A DNA stretch of 64,000 bases from Candidatus Brocadia sp. (GTDB taxonomy: Bacteria; Planctomycetota; Brocadiia; Brocadiales; Brocadiaceae). The stretch lies in NCBI GenBank assembly GCA_021646415.1, contig SOEU01000006.1, positions 109,047-173,046 of the forward strand. Direction: 5' to 3'. A program made the translations under genes and the position numbers. How positions within the stretch are numbered: position 1 is the first letter of the stretch; every line of letters begins with the position of its first letter. Under the pieces are notes generated by a model. It did no database searches, had not been told where the DNA came from, and saw only the letters and a program-made list of their open reading frames with translations. Below are positions 17,059 through 25,773 of the stretch, piece by piece.

Positions 17059-17091
17059 TTGACATGCATGAATTATTTACATAATATTCAT
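17059..17091 (+). promoter_or_regulatory. Promoter with overlapping inverted repeat 5' of the Fur-family gene
   Basis: TTGACA (17059-17064), 17 bases, TAATAT (17082-17087) is a near-consensus promoter. ATGAATTAT (17068-17076) and ATAATATTCAT (17081-17091) form an inverted repeat with one 2-base insertion across the spacer and -10. This is an expected site for autoregulation by a Fur/PerR dimer. Confidence 0.65.
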
Positions 17092-17133
17092 AGGTTATTA
17101 ACAATCATTTTTCATTTATAACTATGGTATATT

Positions 17134-17550
17134 ATGGAGACTGTAGAAAAACTTACGAAAACACTGAGAAGCCACGGCATGAAGATCACCCCACAGAGGT
17201 TGATGATCTTCAAGATTTTAGAGAACAATACCTCCCATCCATCCGCAGAAGATGTCTATAAGAGGGTAAAGAAGATTTATCCTGCGGTATCGTTTACCAC
17301 TATCTACAAGACTCTAGAAACGTTAAAGGAGTTAGGAGAAGTCAAAGAACTCACCATTGATGAAGACCGTAAACATTACGACCCCAACACCAATATCCAC
17401 CATCACGTAATCTGCTCTGCCTGCAAAAAAATACTCGATATCTTTGAGGATTTCTCATCGCATGTCAAATTACCGGACTTCGTCAGTAAGGATTACACCG
17501 TTACCGGGTTCCAGATATCCTTCTACGGCACCTGCAAAAAGTGCAACTAA
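17134..17550 (+). CDS. Fur-family regulator, PerR-like
   Basis: A 138-residue protein of normal Fur length. The winged helix spans about residues 10-80 (HGMKITPQRLMIFKILE, then VSFTTIYKTLETLKELG). The dimerisation domain has HHHVICSACKK and a C-terminal CKKC, giving the two CxxC pairs of the structural zinc site. It could be a peroxide sensor (PerR) or an iron or zinc regulator. Many rubrerythrins and rubredoxin nearby make PerR attractive, but that is inference. The start codon has only a weak ribosome site. The promoter overlaps a palindrome, suggesting autoregulation. Confidence 0.88.
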   Translation: METVEKLTKTLRSHGMKITPQRLMIFKILENNTSHPSAEDVYKRVKKIYPAVSFTTIYKTLETLKELGEVKELTIDEDRKHYDPNTNIHHHVICSACKKILDIFEDFSSHVKLPDFVSKDYTVTGFQISFYGTCKKCN

Positions 17551-17609
17551 GAATCGCTTCATTCTGAAATACCTGAGCATCAAATCACGTTTGTACCACT
17601 CCGAGAGTA

Positions 17610-18311
17610 TTATTTGGAAGCAGTAACAAGGGCACGAAACAATGCAGCGTGGCTAGGATGCTCTGTCATACGTTCAGGATGCCACTGGACGCCCACAAGA
17701 AATGGATAATCGTTGAGTTCGAATGCCTCTATTATATTGTCCGGGGTATGGGCCGTATCTCGTAAGCCCCTTCCCAATCTCTTAATAGCCTGATGATGAA
17801 TACTGTTTGTTTCGATGTGTTTTGTTCCAACAATCTTATACAGGAGAGAGTCTCTTTCTATCGTTACAGGATGGGTATATTGCACATTTTGCGAATCTTT
17901 ATGAATAATAGGTGATATGCCCATTGATGGAATATCTTGTACGAGTGAGCCGCCTAAGATGACGTTTACAAGCTGAGCACCATAGCATATGGCCAGAATG
18001 GGTTTTTTCATTTGCATGGTGACACATACCAGGATATGGTCGGAAATATCCTTGTCTAAATGAACACAAACAGTCTTTTTGTGTTGTTCCTCTCCATAGC
18101 GTAAAGGGGGTACGTCATTTCCCCCGGTAAGGAGCAATCCGTCCATCTTTTCCACAAGGAGCCTCACAGTATTTTTGTCTTTAACAACAGGCAATAATAG
18201 TGGGATACCATGTGCCGCAATGATAGCGTCGCTATAGTCTCTGTACGTGAAAGAGTACGGACGCTTACCTTCCTCTTCGTAATCGCAATTGATGCCAATG
18301 AGTGGTTGCAT
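17610..18311 (-). CDS. Class I glutamine amidotransferase-like hydrolase (peptidase C26)
   Basis: A 233-residue protein of the gamma-glutamyl-gamma-aminobutyrate hydrolase (PuuD-like) family. It has LLLTGGNDVPPLRYG, the nucleophile elbow ILAICYGAQLVNV (catalytic Cys) and GVQWHPERM (catalytic His-Glu). In place of the usual GICRGxQ it has AICYGAQ. PuuD-type enzymes split gamma-glutamyl amides in polyamine breakdown. No other puu gene is present, so the substrate is open. The gene is convergent with the Fur-family gene and stands alone. Confidence 0.82.
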   Translation of the reverse strand: MQPLIGINCDYEEEGKRPYSFTYRDYSDAIIAAHGIPLLLPVVKDKNTVRLLVEKMDGLLLTGGNDVPPLRYGEEQHKKTVCVHLDKDISDHILVCVTMQMKKPILAICYGAQLVNVILGGSLVQDIPSMGISPIIHKDSQNVQYTHPVTIERDSLLYKIVGTKHIETNSIHHQAIKRLGRGLRDTAHTPDNIIEAFELNDYPFLVGVQWHPERMTEHPSHAALFRALVTASK

Positions 18312-18588
18312 ATCCGAAAAAGTCTTTTGTATTGAGAATCAGGTGATTGCCTAATGTACCCTATCCCACCATGAGAAATACATTCACTTGGATTGTGCTA
18401 TGTTGGGGGAAATAGGGATTGTTTTAAACCGGTTGCTTGCATAGTGAAAGAGTTGAAATATCCAGATCTTTACCGGAAGGCTGAAAATATTAGGGTGTCA
18501 AATAGTCCTGGATAGTTATGATATTGCGTGCAACTATGGATTTTACAGGAAACAATCAGTTGCATCTTTGATTTTCTGAGTTTTGATT

Positions 18589-19923
18589 CTACAGAATATA
18601 TCGGCTCAAATCCTCGTCTTTTGCTATAGCTTGTAATTTGTCCTCCACATACTTTGCATTGATAACTATCTCTGCGCCATCCATATCAGGGGCATCAAAA
18701 GAGGCATCTTCCACAAGCTTTTCCATTACGGTATGTAATCTTCGTGCACCAATGTTCTGGGTGCGTTTGTTAACCTGTACGGCAATCTCCGCAATTGCCT
18801 CAATGGCGTCATTCTCAAATCGTACCTTAATTCCTTCAGTTTCCAGAAGCGCCTTGTATTGTTTAACCAAGGCATTTTTGGGTTCAGTCAGGATGCGTAA
18901 AAACTCCTCTTTCCCAAGGTCTTCTAATTCCACCCGGATAGGGAATCGCCCCTGAAGCTCGGGAATTAAATCTGATGGTTTGGAAACATGGAATGCACCT
19001 GCGGCAATAAAAAGGATGCGGTCGGTCTTGACCATTCCGTATCGTGTGTTTACCGTAGCACCGTCCACAATCGGTAATAAATCCCTTTGTACGCCCTCGC
19101 GGGAGACGTCCGGACCATGTGCAGATTCACGGCCTGCGATCTTGTCAATCTCATCCACGAAGATAATTCCAAACTGTTCTGTCCTGCGAATTGCTTCCTG
19201 AATGACTTTTTCACGATCAATGAGCTTTTCAGCCTCTTCCTGGGTCAAAATCCTTTTTGCATCAGCTACGGGAACCTTTCGTACCTGTGTGCGGGGGGGA
19301 ATCATCTTTTCCAGCATGTTTTGGAAATCCATGCCCATTTCCTCAACTCCCGCAACAAAACCCTGGAGTATATAAGGTTTTTCATGAATGGTAAGTTCTA
19401 CTATACGGTTTGAAAGGTCTCCTTCCTGCAGTTTTTTGCGGAATTTCTCTCGTGTACTTAAACGTTGTTCCTCGGCTTCGACACTGGCCGGTTCCGTACT
19501 TTTTGGTACCGGCGGCAATAGCAAATCCAGGAGTCTCTCCTCGGCCATCTTTTCAGCCTTTTCCTGGACGGATTGTATCATTTCGGCTTTGACCATGTTC
19601 ACGCCGATTTCGGTAATATCGCGCACCATAGACTCCACATCGCGTCCGTGGTAACCAACTTCCGTGTATTTTGATGCCTCGACCTTAAGAAAGGGGGCCT
19701 TGACAAGGGCTGCCATGCGCCTTGCAATCTCCGTTTTCCCTACACCTGTGGGGCCTATCATGATAATGTTTTTCGGTAAGACTTCTTCCCGCAATTCATC
19801 AGAAAGTTGGTGCCTGCGCCATCGGTTACGGATGGCAATTGCCACGGCACGTTTAGCATTTTTTTGTCCGATTATGTATTTGTCGAGTTCTTCTACGATC
19901 TTACGGGGCGTTAGTTCCTTCAC
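18589..19923 (-). CDS. hslU: HslU ATPase/unfoldase subunit
   Basis: A 444-residue AAA+ protein of normal HslU length. It contains [13 protein letters not shown] (Walker A), the [17 protein letters not shown] pore and intermediate-domain entry, [11 protein letters not shown] (Walker B) and the C-terminal sensor-2 region [14 protein letters not shown]. It ends in RYIL, the tail that docks into HslV and activates it. The GTG start shares one base with the hslV stop (TAGTG), giving tight coupling. HslUV is a cytoplasmic, ATP-driven protease made during heat or protein-damage stress. Confidence 0.97.
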   Translation of the reverse strand: MKELTPRKIVEELDKYIIGQKNAKRAVAIAIRNRWRRHQLSDELREEVLPKNIIMIGPTGVGKTEIARRMAALVKAPFLKVEASKYTEVGYHGRDVESMVRDITEIGVNMVKAEMIQSVQEKAEKMAEERLLDLLLPPVPKSTEPASVEAEEQRLSTREKFRKKLQEGDLSNRIVELTIHEKPYILQGFVAGVEEMGMDFQNMLEKMIPPRTQVRKVPVADAKRILTQEEAEKLIDREKVIQEAIRRTEQFGIIFVDEIDKIAGRESAHGPDVSREGVQRDLLPIVDGATVNTRYGMVKTDRILFIAAGAFHVSKPSDLIPELQGRFPIRVELEDLGKEEFLRILTEPKNALVKQYKALLETEGIKVRFENDAIEAIAEIAVQVNKRTQNIGARRLHTVMEKLVEDASFDAPDMDGAEIVINAKYVEDKLQAIAKDEDLSRYIL

Positions 19924-20462
19924 TACCTGACCTCCTCCACCTTGATAATTTTATTGGTATATACACAAATATCTGCCGCAATGTTGAGGGCCTCTTCGAC
20001 GATCTCTTTTGCAGACAATGAAGTGTGTTTCATCAATGCCCTTGCTGCTGCAATTGCATAAGAACCGCCGGAACCTATACCAATAATGCCGTCATCGGGC
20101 TCAATTACATCTCCACCACCCGAAATCAAAAACGAGTATTGTTTGTCCACCACAACAAGCAGGGATTCCAGTCTCCTGAGCACCTTATCCGTTCGCCACT
20201 CCTTGGCCAGTTCATGGGCACTGCGCAGGACATTTCCCTGATACTGTTCAAGCTTGGCATCAAATCTTTCCATGAGGGCAAAGGCGTCTGCAGATGAGCC
20301 GGCAAAACCTACGATGACCTTGTCATGGTAAAGCCGTCGAATCTTTTTGGCGTCATGCTTTACCACCGCGGCGTTCATGGTGACCTGACCATCGCCACCT
20401 ATGGCGACATGCCCATCCTTTCGAACCGCTAAAATTGTTGTGGATACAATGACTGGTTTCAA
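19923..20462 (-). CDS. hslV: HslV peptidase subunit
   Basis: A 179-residue N-terminal-nucleophile peptidase. The catalytic Thr is the first Thr of [10 protein letters not shown], exposed after removal of a short propeptide. [20 protein letters not shown] and [16 protein letters not shown] follow. Two in-frame TTG codons are possible. The one at 20462 has AAGGA seven bases upstream, while the one at 20468 is too close, so I chose 20462. It forms a double hexamer capped by HslU. The promoter lies about 75 bases upstream. Confidence 0.95.
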   Translation of the reverse strand: MKPVIVSTTILAVRKDGHVAIGGDGQVTMNAAVVKHDAKKIRRLYHDKVIVGFAGSSADAFALMERFDAKLEQYQGNVLRSAHELAKEWRTDKVLRRLESLLVVVDKQYSFLISGGGDVIEPDDGIIGIGSGGSYAIAAARALMKHTSLSAKEIVEEALNIAADICVYTNKIIKVEEVR

Positions 20463-20534
20463 ATTCAAATCCTTTTTTTAATGATCGACTTAAGTTAATT
20501 ACCGGGGAATTTCATTTTTTGAGCTAACCCATAA

Positions 20535-20563
20535 ATAGTATCAATTTGCTTGAAAGTTATCAA
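20535..20563 (-). promoter_or_regulatory. hslVU promoter
   Basis: On the minus strand TTGATA (20563-20558), 17 bases, TACTAT (20540-20535) lies upstream of hslV. It sits back-to-back with the plus-strand promoter at 20586, so one regulatory gap serves both operons. No heat-shock CIRCE repeat was seen. Confidence 0.55.
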
Positions 20564-20585
20564 GGGTTTTCTCATTTCTTAATGT

Positions 20586-20613
20586 TTGACAAACAGCGAA
20601 TCGACCGTATAAT
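20586..20613 (+). promoter_or_regulatory. Promoter of the CBS-hemerythrin-cNMP-permease operon
   Basis: TTGACA (20586-20591), 16 bases, TATAAT (20608-20613) is a full-consensus pair, about 90 bases upstream of the first gene. It is one of the strongest promoters visible in the window. No obvious operator palindrome is next to it. Confidence 0.72.
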
Positions 20614-20699
20614 TAAGTCGGAAACTATGATCTGATGAATAAGGATTGAGAATTATATATGCATGTTTGTTTCATTTGTTTTAAAAGGAGGTATGTGTC

Positions 20700-21101
20700 A
20701 TGGTAGCCAGGGAAATTATGAATAAGATTGTTACCGCGGCGAAGCGGAAAACAATCGGAAGGGATTTGGCCGTAAAATTATTATCTGGTATGTATAGCGG
20801 ATTGCCTGTTGTGGATGATGATGGGAAGGTTGTTGGGGTAGTAAGCGAATTTGATCTTTTAAAGGTAATAAGAACCGGAAGGGCATTGGAGCAGGTAACG
20901 GCTGGAGATATTATGTCAAAAAATCCAATCTGTGTATCCGAGGATACACCGGTTGAAGAGATTATAGACCTTATGACAAAACACAACATTGTTCGCGTTC
21001 CCGTAGTGAGAAATGATATCCTGGTGGGAGTTATCTCCAGATGTGATATCCTCAGCAGTATTGTGGAACCCGAGTTCGTAACAATTTACGCCGATTCATG
21101 A
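20700..21101 (+). CDS. Two-CBS-domain protein
   Basis: A 133-residue protein with AAAGGAGG upstream. CBS motif 1 runs from AREIMNKIV to GVVSEFDLL, and motif 2 from AGDIMSKNPICVSEDTPVEE to GVISRCDILSS. No other domain is present, so it likely acts as an adenine-nucleotide sensor in trans. It is the first gene of a four-gene operon and overlaps the next gene by 4 bases. Whether it acts on the permease at the end of the operon is inference. Confidence 0.87.
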   Translation: MVAREIMNKIVTAAKRKTIGRDLAVKLLSGMYSGLPVVDDDGKVVGVVSEFDLLKVIRTGRALEQVTAGDIMSKNPICVSEDTPVEEIIDLMTKHNIVRVPVVRNDILVGVISRCDILSSIVEPEFVTIYADS

Positions 21102-21778
21102 AAAAAATCTTCATACCTGTTCTTGTTATTTCCTGTGCCTGTATTTCGGCCTGTAACTCTTCGAAATACACGATTTATCAGGATTGTAGGCATATCGAAA
21201 GCACGCCCTCTTCCGTTACGGAGATATTGCATTATGACCTTGATGTTGTAAAAAGGATGATGCAGGTCTTGGAAAGTGCTTCAGATTGTCTTGATAGAGA
21301 TAGACCTGTTTCTCAAGAGATTTTTGATGATATTGTGGAGGTCATTTCCGGATTTTCTGATAAACACCATCAGGAGAAGCAAGATAAAGTACTCTTCCCT
21401 GTACTAAAAGTAAAGGATGAAGGCAAAAAGAAGGATTTTTTAGGGCGGCTGCTTATGGAGCATGTATCGGCACGTGATGAAATAAGAAATCTGGCCAAAG
21501 CAGTCAATAATATCCATCACGGTACAAAGGCAAAAAAGAAGATTACCAAAATAGCTCGTTCCTATATCAAGCATATGGAAAAGCACATAGAAACAGAGGA
21601 AAGAATTCTATTCCCCTGGATAAACAAGACACTGTCCCCCGATGATCATGTAATGTTAATAAAGAAATTTGAAGCTATGGAAAAAGAAGATATTGAAGCC
21701 GGTGTACATGAAAAATATACCGTCATAATCGAAAGGCTTGAGCAACAATTGGTGCTTTGTTCAGATAGAGAAGAATAA
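21098..21778 (+). CDS. Hemerythrin-like (HHE) lipoprotein
   Basis: A 226-residue protein. The N-terminal signal ends in a lipobox (ISAC, Cys19), so it is exported and lipid-anchored. The rest is a four-helix hemerythrin-like domain with iron-ligand candidates HYDLDVVKRM, DKHHQEKQDKVLFP, MEHVSARDEIRN and HMEKHIETEERILFPW. Such proteins bind a di-iron centre and sense or hold oxygen or nitric oxide. Export as a lipoprotein is unusual for this family. The ATGA overlap with the CBS gene ties it to that operon. Confidence 0.84.
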   Translation: MKKIFIPVLVISCACISACNSSKYTIYQDCRHIESTPSSVTEILHYDLDVVKRMMQVLESASDCLDRDRPVSQEIFDDIVEVISGFSDKHHQEKQDKVLFPVLKVKDEGKKKDFLGRLLMEHVSARDEIRNLAKAVNNIHHGTKAKKKITKIARSYIKHMEKHIETEERILFPWINKTLSPDDHVMLIKKFEAMEKEDIEAGVHEKYTVIIERLEQQLVLCSDREE

Positions 21779-21790
21779 TTGGAGCATGTA

Positions 21791-22378
21791 ATGATGAATG
21801 GTTTTTGGGAAAACATCTTTAAGAAGACAGGGGATAACGAAAACAACGTCCTCAATTTGCTCAGGGAAATTCCGGTTCTCGATGATCTTTCCAAAGAAGA
21901 ACTAAAAGAATTTGAACGTATCGCCCATCACCGGTATTTTGAAGCCAACGAGCATATTTTTTGGGAAGGCGAACCGGGTGTTGGAATGTATGTTATCAAA
22001 AAGGGTGCGGTGAAAATTTACAAGGCATCGGCAGATGGGAAGAAAGATGTTCTGGCAATCCTGAAGGACGGCGACTTCTTTGGCGAGCTGGCGTTACTCG
22101 ATGAATCACCGCGCAGCGCCTCTGCAATTGCCATGGAAGTATGCCATATTCTGGGGTTTCTCAGGCCAGAATTTTTTAGTATTCTTGAACGGAAGCCGCG
22201 ACTCGGCTTCAAAGTGGCAATGAAACTTGCCAAAATTATCGGCAAGCGCTTGCGTGTTACCAGCACCGAACTGCAATCCATTACCACCAGATTGCATAAG
22301 CCAGAAAATCTGACGGAGATGATTCTAAACGGAATTGAACAATCAGGCACAAGTGGAACCAAAGAAATTCAAAAATAA
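21791..22378 (+). CDS. Cyclic-nucleotide-binding protein without a DNA-binding domain
   Basis: A 195-residue protein. The ATG at 21791, six bases after TTGGAG, is preferred to a TTG four codons upstream. Residues 25-150 form a cNMP-binding beta-roll with the phosphate-binding cassette FFGELALLDESPRSASAIA. After a capping helix the protein ends at about 195 without any helix-turn-helix, so it is not a normal Crp/Fnr factor. It probably signals through protein contacts. It follows the hemerythrin gene by 12 bases and precedes an AI-2E permease. Confidence 0.84.
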   Translation: MMNGFWENIFKKTGDNENNVLNLLREIPVLDDLSKEELKEFERIAHHRYFEANEHIFWEGEPGVGMYVIKKGAVKIYKASADGKKDVLAILKDGDFFGELALLDESPRSASAIAMEVCHILGFLRPEFFSILERKPRLGFKVAMKLAKIIGKRLRVTSTELQSITTRLHKPENLTEMILNGIEQSGTSGTKEIQK

Positions 22379-22401
22379 ATTTTTAGGGACGGTACGCTAT
22401 T

Positions 22402-23520
22402 ATGAAGTCCTCTCAACGTACTATTACCATCCACATAAACCGGCGTTTTTTCTCTCAGCTAATCAAGTGGTTTCTTGTTTTTCTGGCACTTGGGTTTGCC
22501 ATCACATTTTTTATTGTAATGAAGCATTTGTCGGTCGCATTTATTGTCTCTATTTTGCTGGCATTCCTTCTGGAGCCGATCGTCCTGGCTATTGAAAACC
22601 ATGATATCAATCGCACCTGGTCTGTTGTTATTGTCTTTGTCTCCATTGCTGCAATTACTGCGTTTGGAGTTATATTCCTGTTGCCGGGCATATCGGCTGA
22701 ATTTCAATCCATATCAGCGTATCTGCAACTGAAGCCTCCTTCTGTTCTTACCGCTGAACTTGAGGCGACGATTGATAGCAAATTTCCTCTTATGAAACGG
22801 CACGGGTTGTCCCACGAAATAGCAGTATACCTCCAGCATGGTCTGGATGATTTGATCAAGGAAAGCATTGATATCCTTTTTGAATTTGTCCATATCGTTT
22901 CCATGATTTTTATCGTCCCTGTCTCCACTTTTTTCCTCCTCAAAGACGGTCGTCGAATCAAGAAAACTTTTATACAATGCGTGCCAAATCGTTATTTCGA
23001 GATGACTCTTAGTCTTGTTCACAAGATTAGTCAGCAAGTGGGTTCCTATATTCGCGGTCAGCTTCTTGATGCGCTCATTGTTGGCATTCTCTCAAGTATT
23101 ACCCTGCACGTATTGCATGTCCCTTACGCTTTTCACATTGGCATTCTTGCAGGCTGCGCTAATATCATTCCGCACTTCGGACCAATCTTTGGTGCTGTTC
23201 CTGCCATATTCGTTGCATTCATGGACACGGGTTCGCCTGGACAAGTTATTGCGGTAACACTCTGCTTTGTGGGCATTCAACTATTCGACTATCTCTTCAT
23301 CTCACATGTGGTTGTCTTTAAGAGTATCCACATACACCCCCTCATTGTCGTTGTTGTTGTTCTTGTTGGGGGCTATTTGATGGGGGTCATAGGGATGTTT
23401 GTATCCTTGCTGCTTTTCAGCATTTTGAAAGTTACCGTGACAGAATTCATGTGGAGTTTTAGGCATTATCATATCTTTGGACGTCCACAACGGTTCCTGT
23501 CAGAGAACCGCAGTGATTGA
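22402..23520 (+). CDS. AI-2E-family (YdiK/PerM-like) membrane permease
   Basis: A 372-residue protein with about eight membrane helices in the family's order. The conserved segments include FIVPVSTFFLLKDGRRIKK, QVGSYIRGQLLDALIVGILS and PHFGPIFGAVPAIFVAFMD. Family members are exporters or sodium/proton antiporters of varied substrates. It is the last gene of the CBS-hemerythrin-cNMP operon, 23 bases after the cNMP gene. The substrate is unknown. Quorum-signal export is not implied by the family name. Confidence 0.85.
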   Translation: MKSSQRTITIHINRRFFSQLIKWFLVFLALGFAITFFIVMKHLSVAFIVSILLAFLLEPIVLAIENHDINRTWSVVIVFVSIAAITAFGVIFLLPGISAEFQSISAYLQLKPPSVLTAELEATIDSKFPLMKRHGLSHEIAVYLQHGLDDLIKESIDILFEFVHIVSMIFIVPVSTFFLLKDGRRIKKTFIQCVPNRYFEMTLSLVHKISQQVGSYIRGQLLDALIVGILSSITLHVLHVPYAFHIGILAGCANIIPHFGPIFGAVPAIFVAFMDTGSPGQVIAVTLCFVGIQLFDYLFISHVVVFKSIHIHPLIVVVVVLVGGYLMGVIGMFVSLLLFSILKVTVTEFMWSFRHYHIFGRPQRFLSENRSD

Positions 23521-23686
23521 CACCTTCCGCAGTAATGCATAGAACTACAAACCATTTTAAACATAACAAATCACGATCTCGTTTTAAGGATCTTCTTTAA
23601 AATAATTCTAGAATTTGACAAAAAATACTGCTAAACTGTGGGATATAAACCTTTGTATCATAAAGTCCGATTTGTGCTCCAATCGT

Positions 23687-23727
23687 CAGGATTCTGGCTG
23701 GAGTTATAAAAATCTCCAAGAATCCTG
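23687..23727 (+). promoter_or_regulatory. Hairpin in the kor leader
   Basis: CAGGATTC (23687-23694) pairs with GAATCCTG (23720-23727), and an inner TGGAG/CTCCA pair extends the stem. It ends about 15 bases before the GTG of the ferredoxin gene, beside the AAGGGG ribosome site. It could control translation of the kor operon or be a relic repeat. No known riboswitch motif fits. Confidence 0.4.
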
Positions 23728-23742
23728 TCTTGAAGGGGATTC

Positions 23743-24054
23743 GTGGTTTTTGAAGCACACAATTATTTTCCCTTTTATCAGGGAGATTCAGAAGACCCAG
23801 TGCCTGAAGAAAAAACTCAAAAACGAAAAGGGATCGTGCATATTAATCATGAATACTGCAAGCGTTGCGGCATCTGTGTGAATTTCTGTCCTGTTAAAAA
23901 TCTGGAGATTCGACAGCAGAAGTTGATGGAATTGGAGAGGTGTATCGCTTGCAGGATGTGCCAGCGATACTGCCCTGACATGGCTATTGAAATTGAGGAG
24001 ATAGATGCCGAAACAGTTATTACAGGGAAATCAGGCCATCGCAACGGCAGCTGA
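23743..24054 (+). CDS. korD: 2[4Fe-4S] ferredoxin subunit of 2-oxoacid oxidoreductase (delta)
   Basis: A 103-residue protein with a GTG start after AAGGGG. Two cluster motifs are visible, CKRCGICVNFCP and CIACRMCQRYCP, each holding a [4Fe-4S] centre. It overlaps the alpha-subunit gene by 50 bases and so belongs to the same complex. KorD-type subunits carry electrons from the catalytic alpha-beta core to soluble ferredoxin. The N-terminal 25 residues are extra and variable. VorD/PorD alternatives are possible. Confidence 0.85.
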   Translation: MVFEAHNYFPFYQGDSEDPVPEEKTQKRKGIVHINHEYCKRCGICVNFCPVKNLEIRQQKLMELERCIACRMCQRYCPDMAIEIEEIDAETVITGKSGHRNGS

Positions 24055-25030
24055 GGTTGCTGGACTAAAATTTTTTGCAGGTTATCCCATTACGCCTGCT
24101 TCTGAGATTATTCATGAGATAGTCAACAAGAAGCACATTAAGGTACTCCAGATGGAGGACGAAATTGCCTCCATAAATGCTATTATCGGTGCATCGCTGG
24201 CTGGCCTCAAGGCAATGACAGCTACCTCCGGGCCGGGCTTTTCCCTGATGCAGGAAAGTATTGGGCTTGCACATATGATGGAGGTGCCGATCGTCATTGT
24301 TAATGTCCAAAGGGTAGGCCCCAGCACTGGCATGCCTACCTTACCTGCCCAGGGAGATATTATTCAATGCATACATGGCAGTCACGGAGATTACTTCCCT
24401 ATTGTATTTTATCCCAATTCCGTTTTAGAACTCTACAAATACACTATTGCAGCATTTAATGCCGCAGAAGAATCTCAGAGTCCGGTCATCCTCCTGAGTG
24501 ATGGATATATCAGCCACCTTTATGAAACGATCATTCTCCACAGGGATTTTGAGATCAAAAAACGTAGCCGTCCACCCTTGGGCACAGGCAACCGGCATTT
24601 TACTGGGCTATCTCATGAGAACTCTGTGCCAAAGACTTCAGACATTGATAATTACAGGCGACTTATTGCCCGGTTACACGAAAAACAGCAATTGACAGCC
24701 CGACGATACAACTACTATGAATTTCTTGCGTGTAGTAAAGAAACCGATACGCTTCTCATATCTTACGGGGCGCTTTCCCGTATAGCATATTATTTCAAAG
24801 ATGATTTTGCGCTCTACAGACCCGTACGTCTATTTCCTGTTGTTGAAGAGATCAAGCTTATTGCATCCAGATACAAACGAATCCTTATTATGGAAATGAA
24901 TACAGGACAATATGCCCATGAAATCGAGCGTATATTACATCGTGAAGTGGAGTTTATACCAATCCTGGGGGGCCGTATTGATCTGAAAGAAATAAACCAA
25001 AAAATATATGAACAAAGACAGTCATTTTAA
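24005..25030 (+). CDS. korA: 2-oxoacid:ferredoxin oxidoreductase alpha subunit
   Basis: A 341-residue protein with GAGGAG upstream of the ATG. It has the pyrimidine-binding domain of the thiamine diphosphate enzyme (GYPITPASEIIHE, MEDEIASINAIIGASLAGLK, TSGPGFSLMQESIG) and a C-terminal domain II (LFPVVEEIKLI). The length fits a short KorA without a fused gamma domain. The likely reaction is CoA-dependent oxidative decarboxylation of 2-oxoglutarate (or reductive carboxylation of succinyl-CoA) with ferredoxin. A related branched-chain oxoacid role is possible. It overlaps korB by 23 bases. Confidence 0.88.
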   Translation: MPKQLLQGNQAIATAAEVAGLKFFAGYPITPASEIIHEIVNKKHIKVLQMEDEIASINAIIGASLAGLKAMTATSGPGFSLMQESIGLAHMMEVPIVIVNVQRVGPSTGMPTLPAQGDIIQCIHGSHGDYFPIVFYPNSVLELYKYTIAAFNAAEESQSPVILLSDGYISHLYETIILHRDFEIKKRSRPPLGTGNRHFTGLSHENSVPKTSDIDNYRRLIARLHEKQQLTARRYNYYEFLACSKETDTLLISYGALSRIAYYFKDDFALYRPVRLFPVVEEIKLIASRYKRILIMEMNTGQYAHEIERILHREVEFIPILGGRIDLKEINQKIYEQRQSF

Positions 25031-25760
25031 ACGTTATCTGAAGCTTGATTTGCTGCCCACACCGTGGTGTCCAGGCTGCGGGAATGGAATTGTTCTGAAG
25101 ACTATATGCCAGGCCTTTGACGAACTTGGCCTGCCCAAAGATGGTACCGTAGTCATTTCCGGAATCGGTTGCTCAGGCAGGAGTGCAGGCTTCTTCGATC
25201 TGGATTCGGTTCACACCGCACATGGCAGAGCTATTCCTGTGGCTGAAGGCATTAAATATGCGAACGATGCCCTGAATGTCGTTGTGGTAAGCGGGGATGG
25301 CGACCTGCTTGGCATAGGTGGTAATCACTTGTTACATGCGATACGACGAAATACAAACATTACCGTTATCTGCTATGCCAATGAAATTTACGGTATGACA
25401 GGTGGCCAGGTTTCCCCTACCACACCCCATGGCACGAAGACCCTCACTACACCAAATGGCAATCCTGATTATCCTGCCGATGTGCAGTTTCTCTTTAAAC
25501 ATTATAATAGTTATTTCGCCCGTACCACGGCTTATCACCTGAATCACATGAAGAAATGCATTGTGGAGGCATTAAAATTCAAAGGTTTCTCTTTTGTAGA
25601 AGCAAGAACTATGTGCATTGTTAATTACGGTCGGCGCCTTGGTTACAAGAACTCCAACGAGATGCTTATGCATTATAAGGAATTTTACAAGGTTAATGAC
25701 TATGCGGAAGAGTTGGCTCAAAATGAGATCGGGATTTTAAAAAGTACTCCGGTAGCTTGA
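25008..25760 (+). CDS. korB: 2-oxoacid:ferredoxin oxidoreductase beta subunit
   Basis: A 250-residue thiamine diphosphate-binding subunit. The cluster-ligand start is WCPGCGNG, followed by ISGIGCSGR, the ThDP motif GDGDLLGIGGNHLLHAIRRN and NEIYGMTGGQVSPTTPHGTKT. All are typical of KorB. It pairs with KorA and the ferredoxin. No gamma subunit is encoded before the convergent DUF362 gene, 13 bases away, so gamma is either elsewhere or not used. Confidence 0.9.
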   Translation: MNKDSHFKRYLKLDLLPTPWCPGCGNGIVLKTICQAFDELGLPKDGTVVISGIGCSGRSAGFFDLDSVHTAHGRAIPVAEGIKYANDALNVVVVSGDGDLLGIGGNHLLHAIRRNTNITVICYANEIYGMTGGQVSPTTPHGTKTLTTPNGNPDYPADVQFLFKHYNSYFARTTAYHLNHMKKCIVEALKFKGFSFVEARTMCIVNYGRRLGYKNSNEMLMHYKEFYKVNDYAEELAQNEIGILKSTPVA

Positions 25761-25773
25761 TTGTTATTACAAA

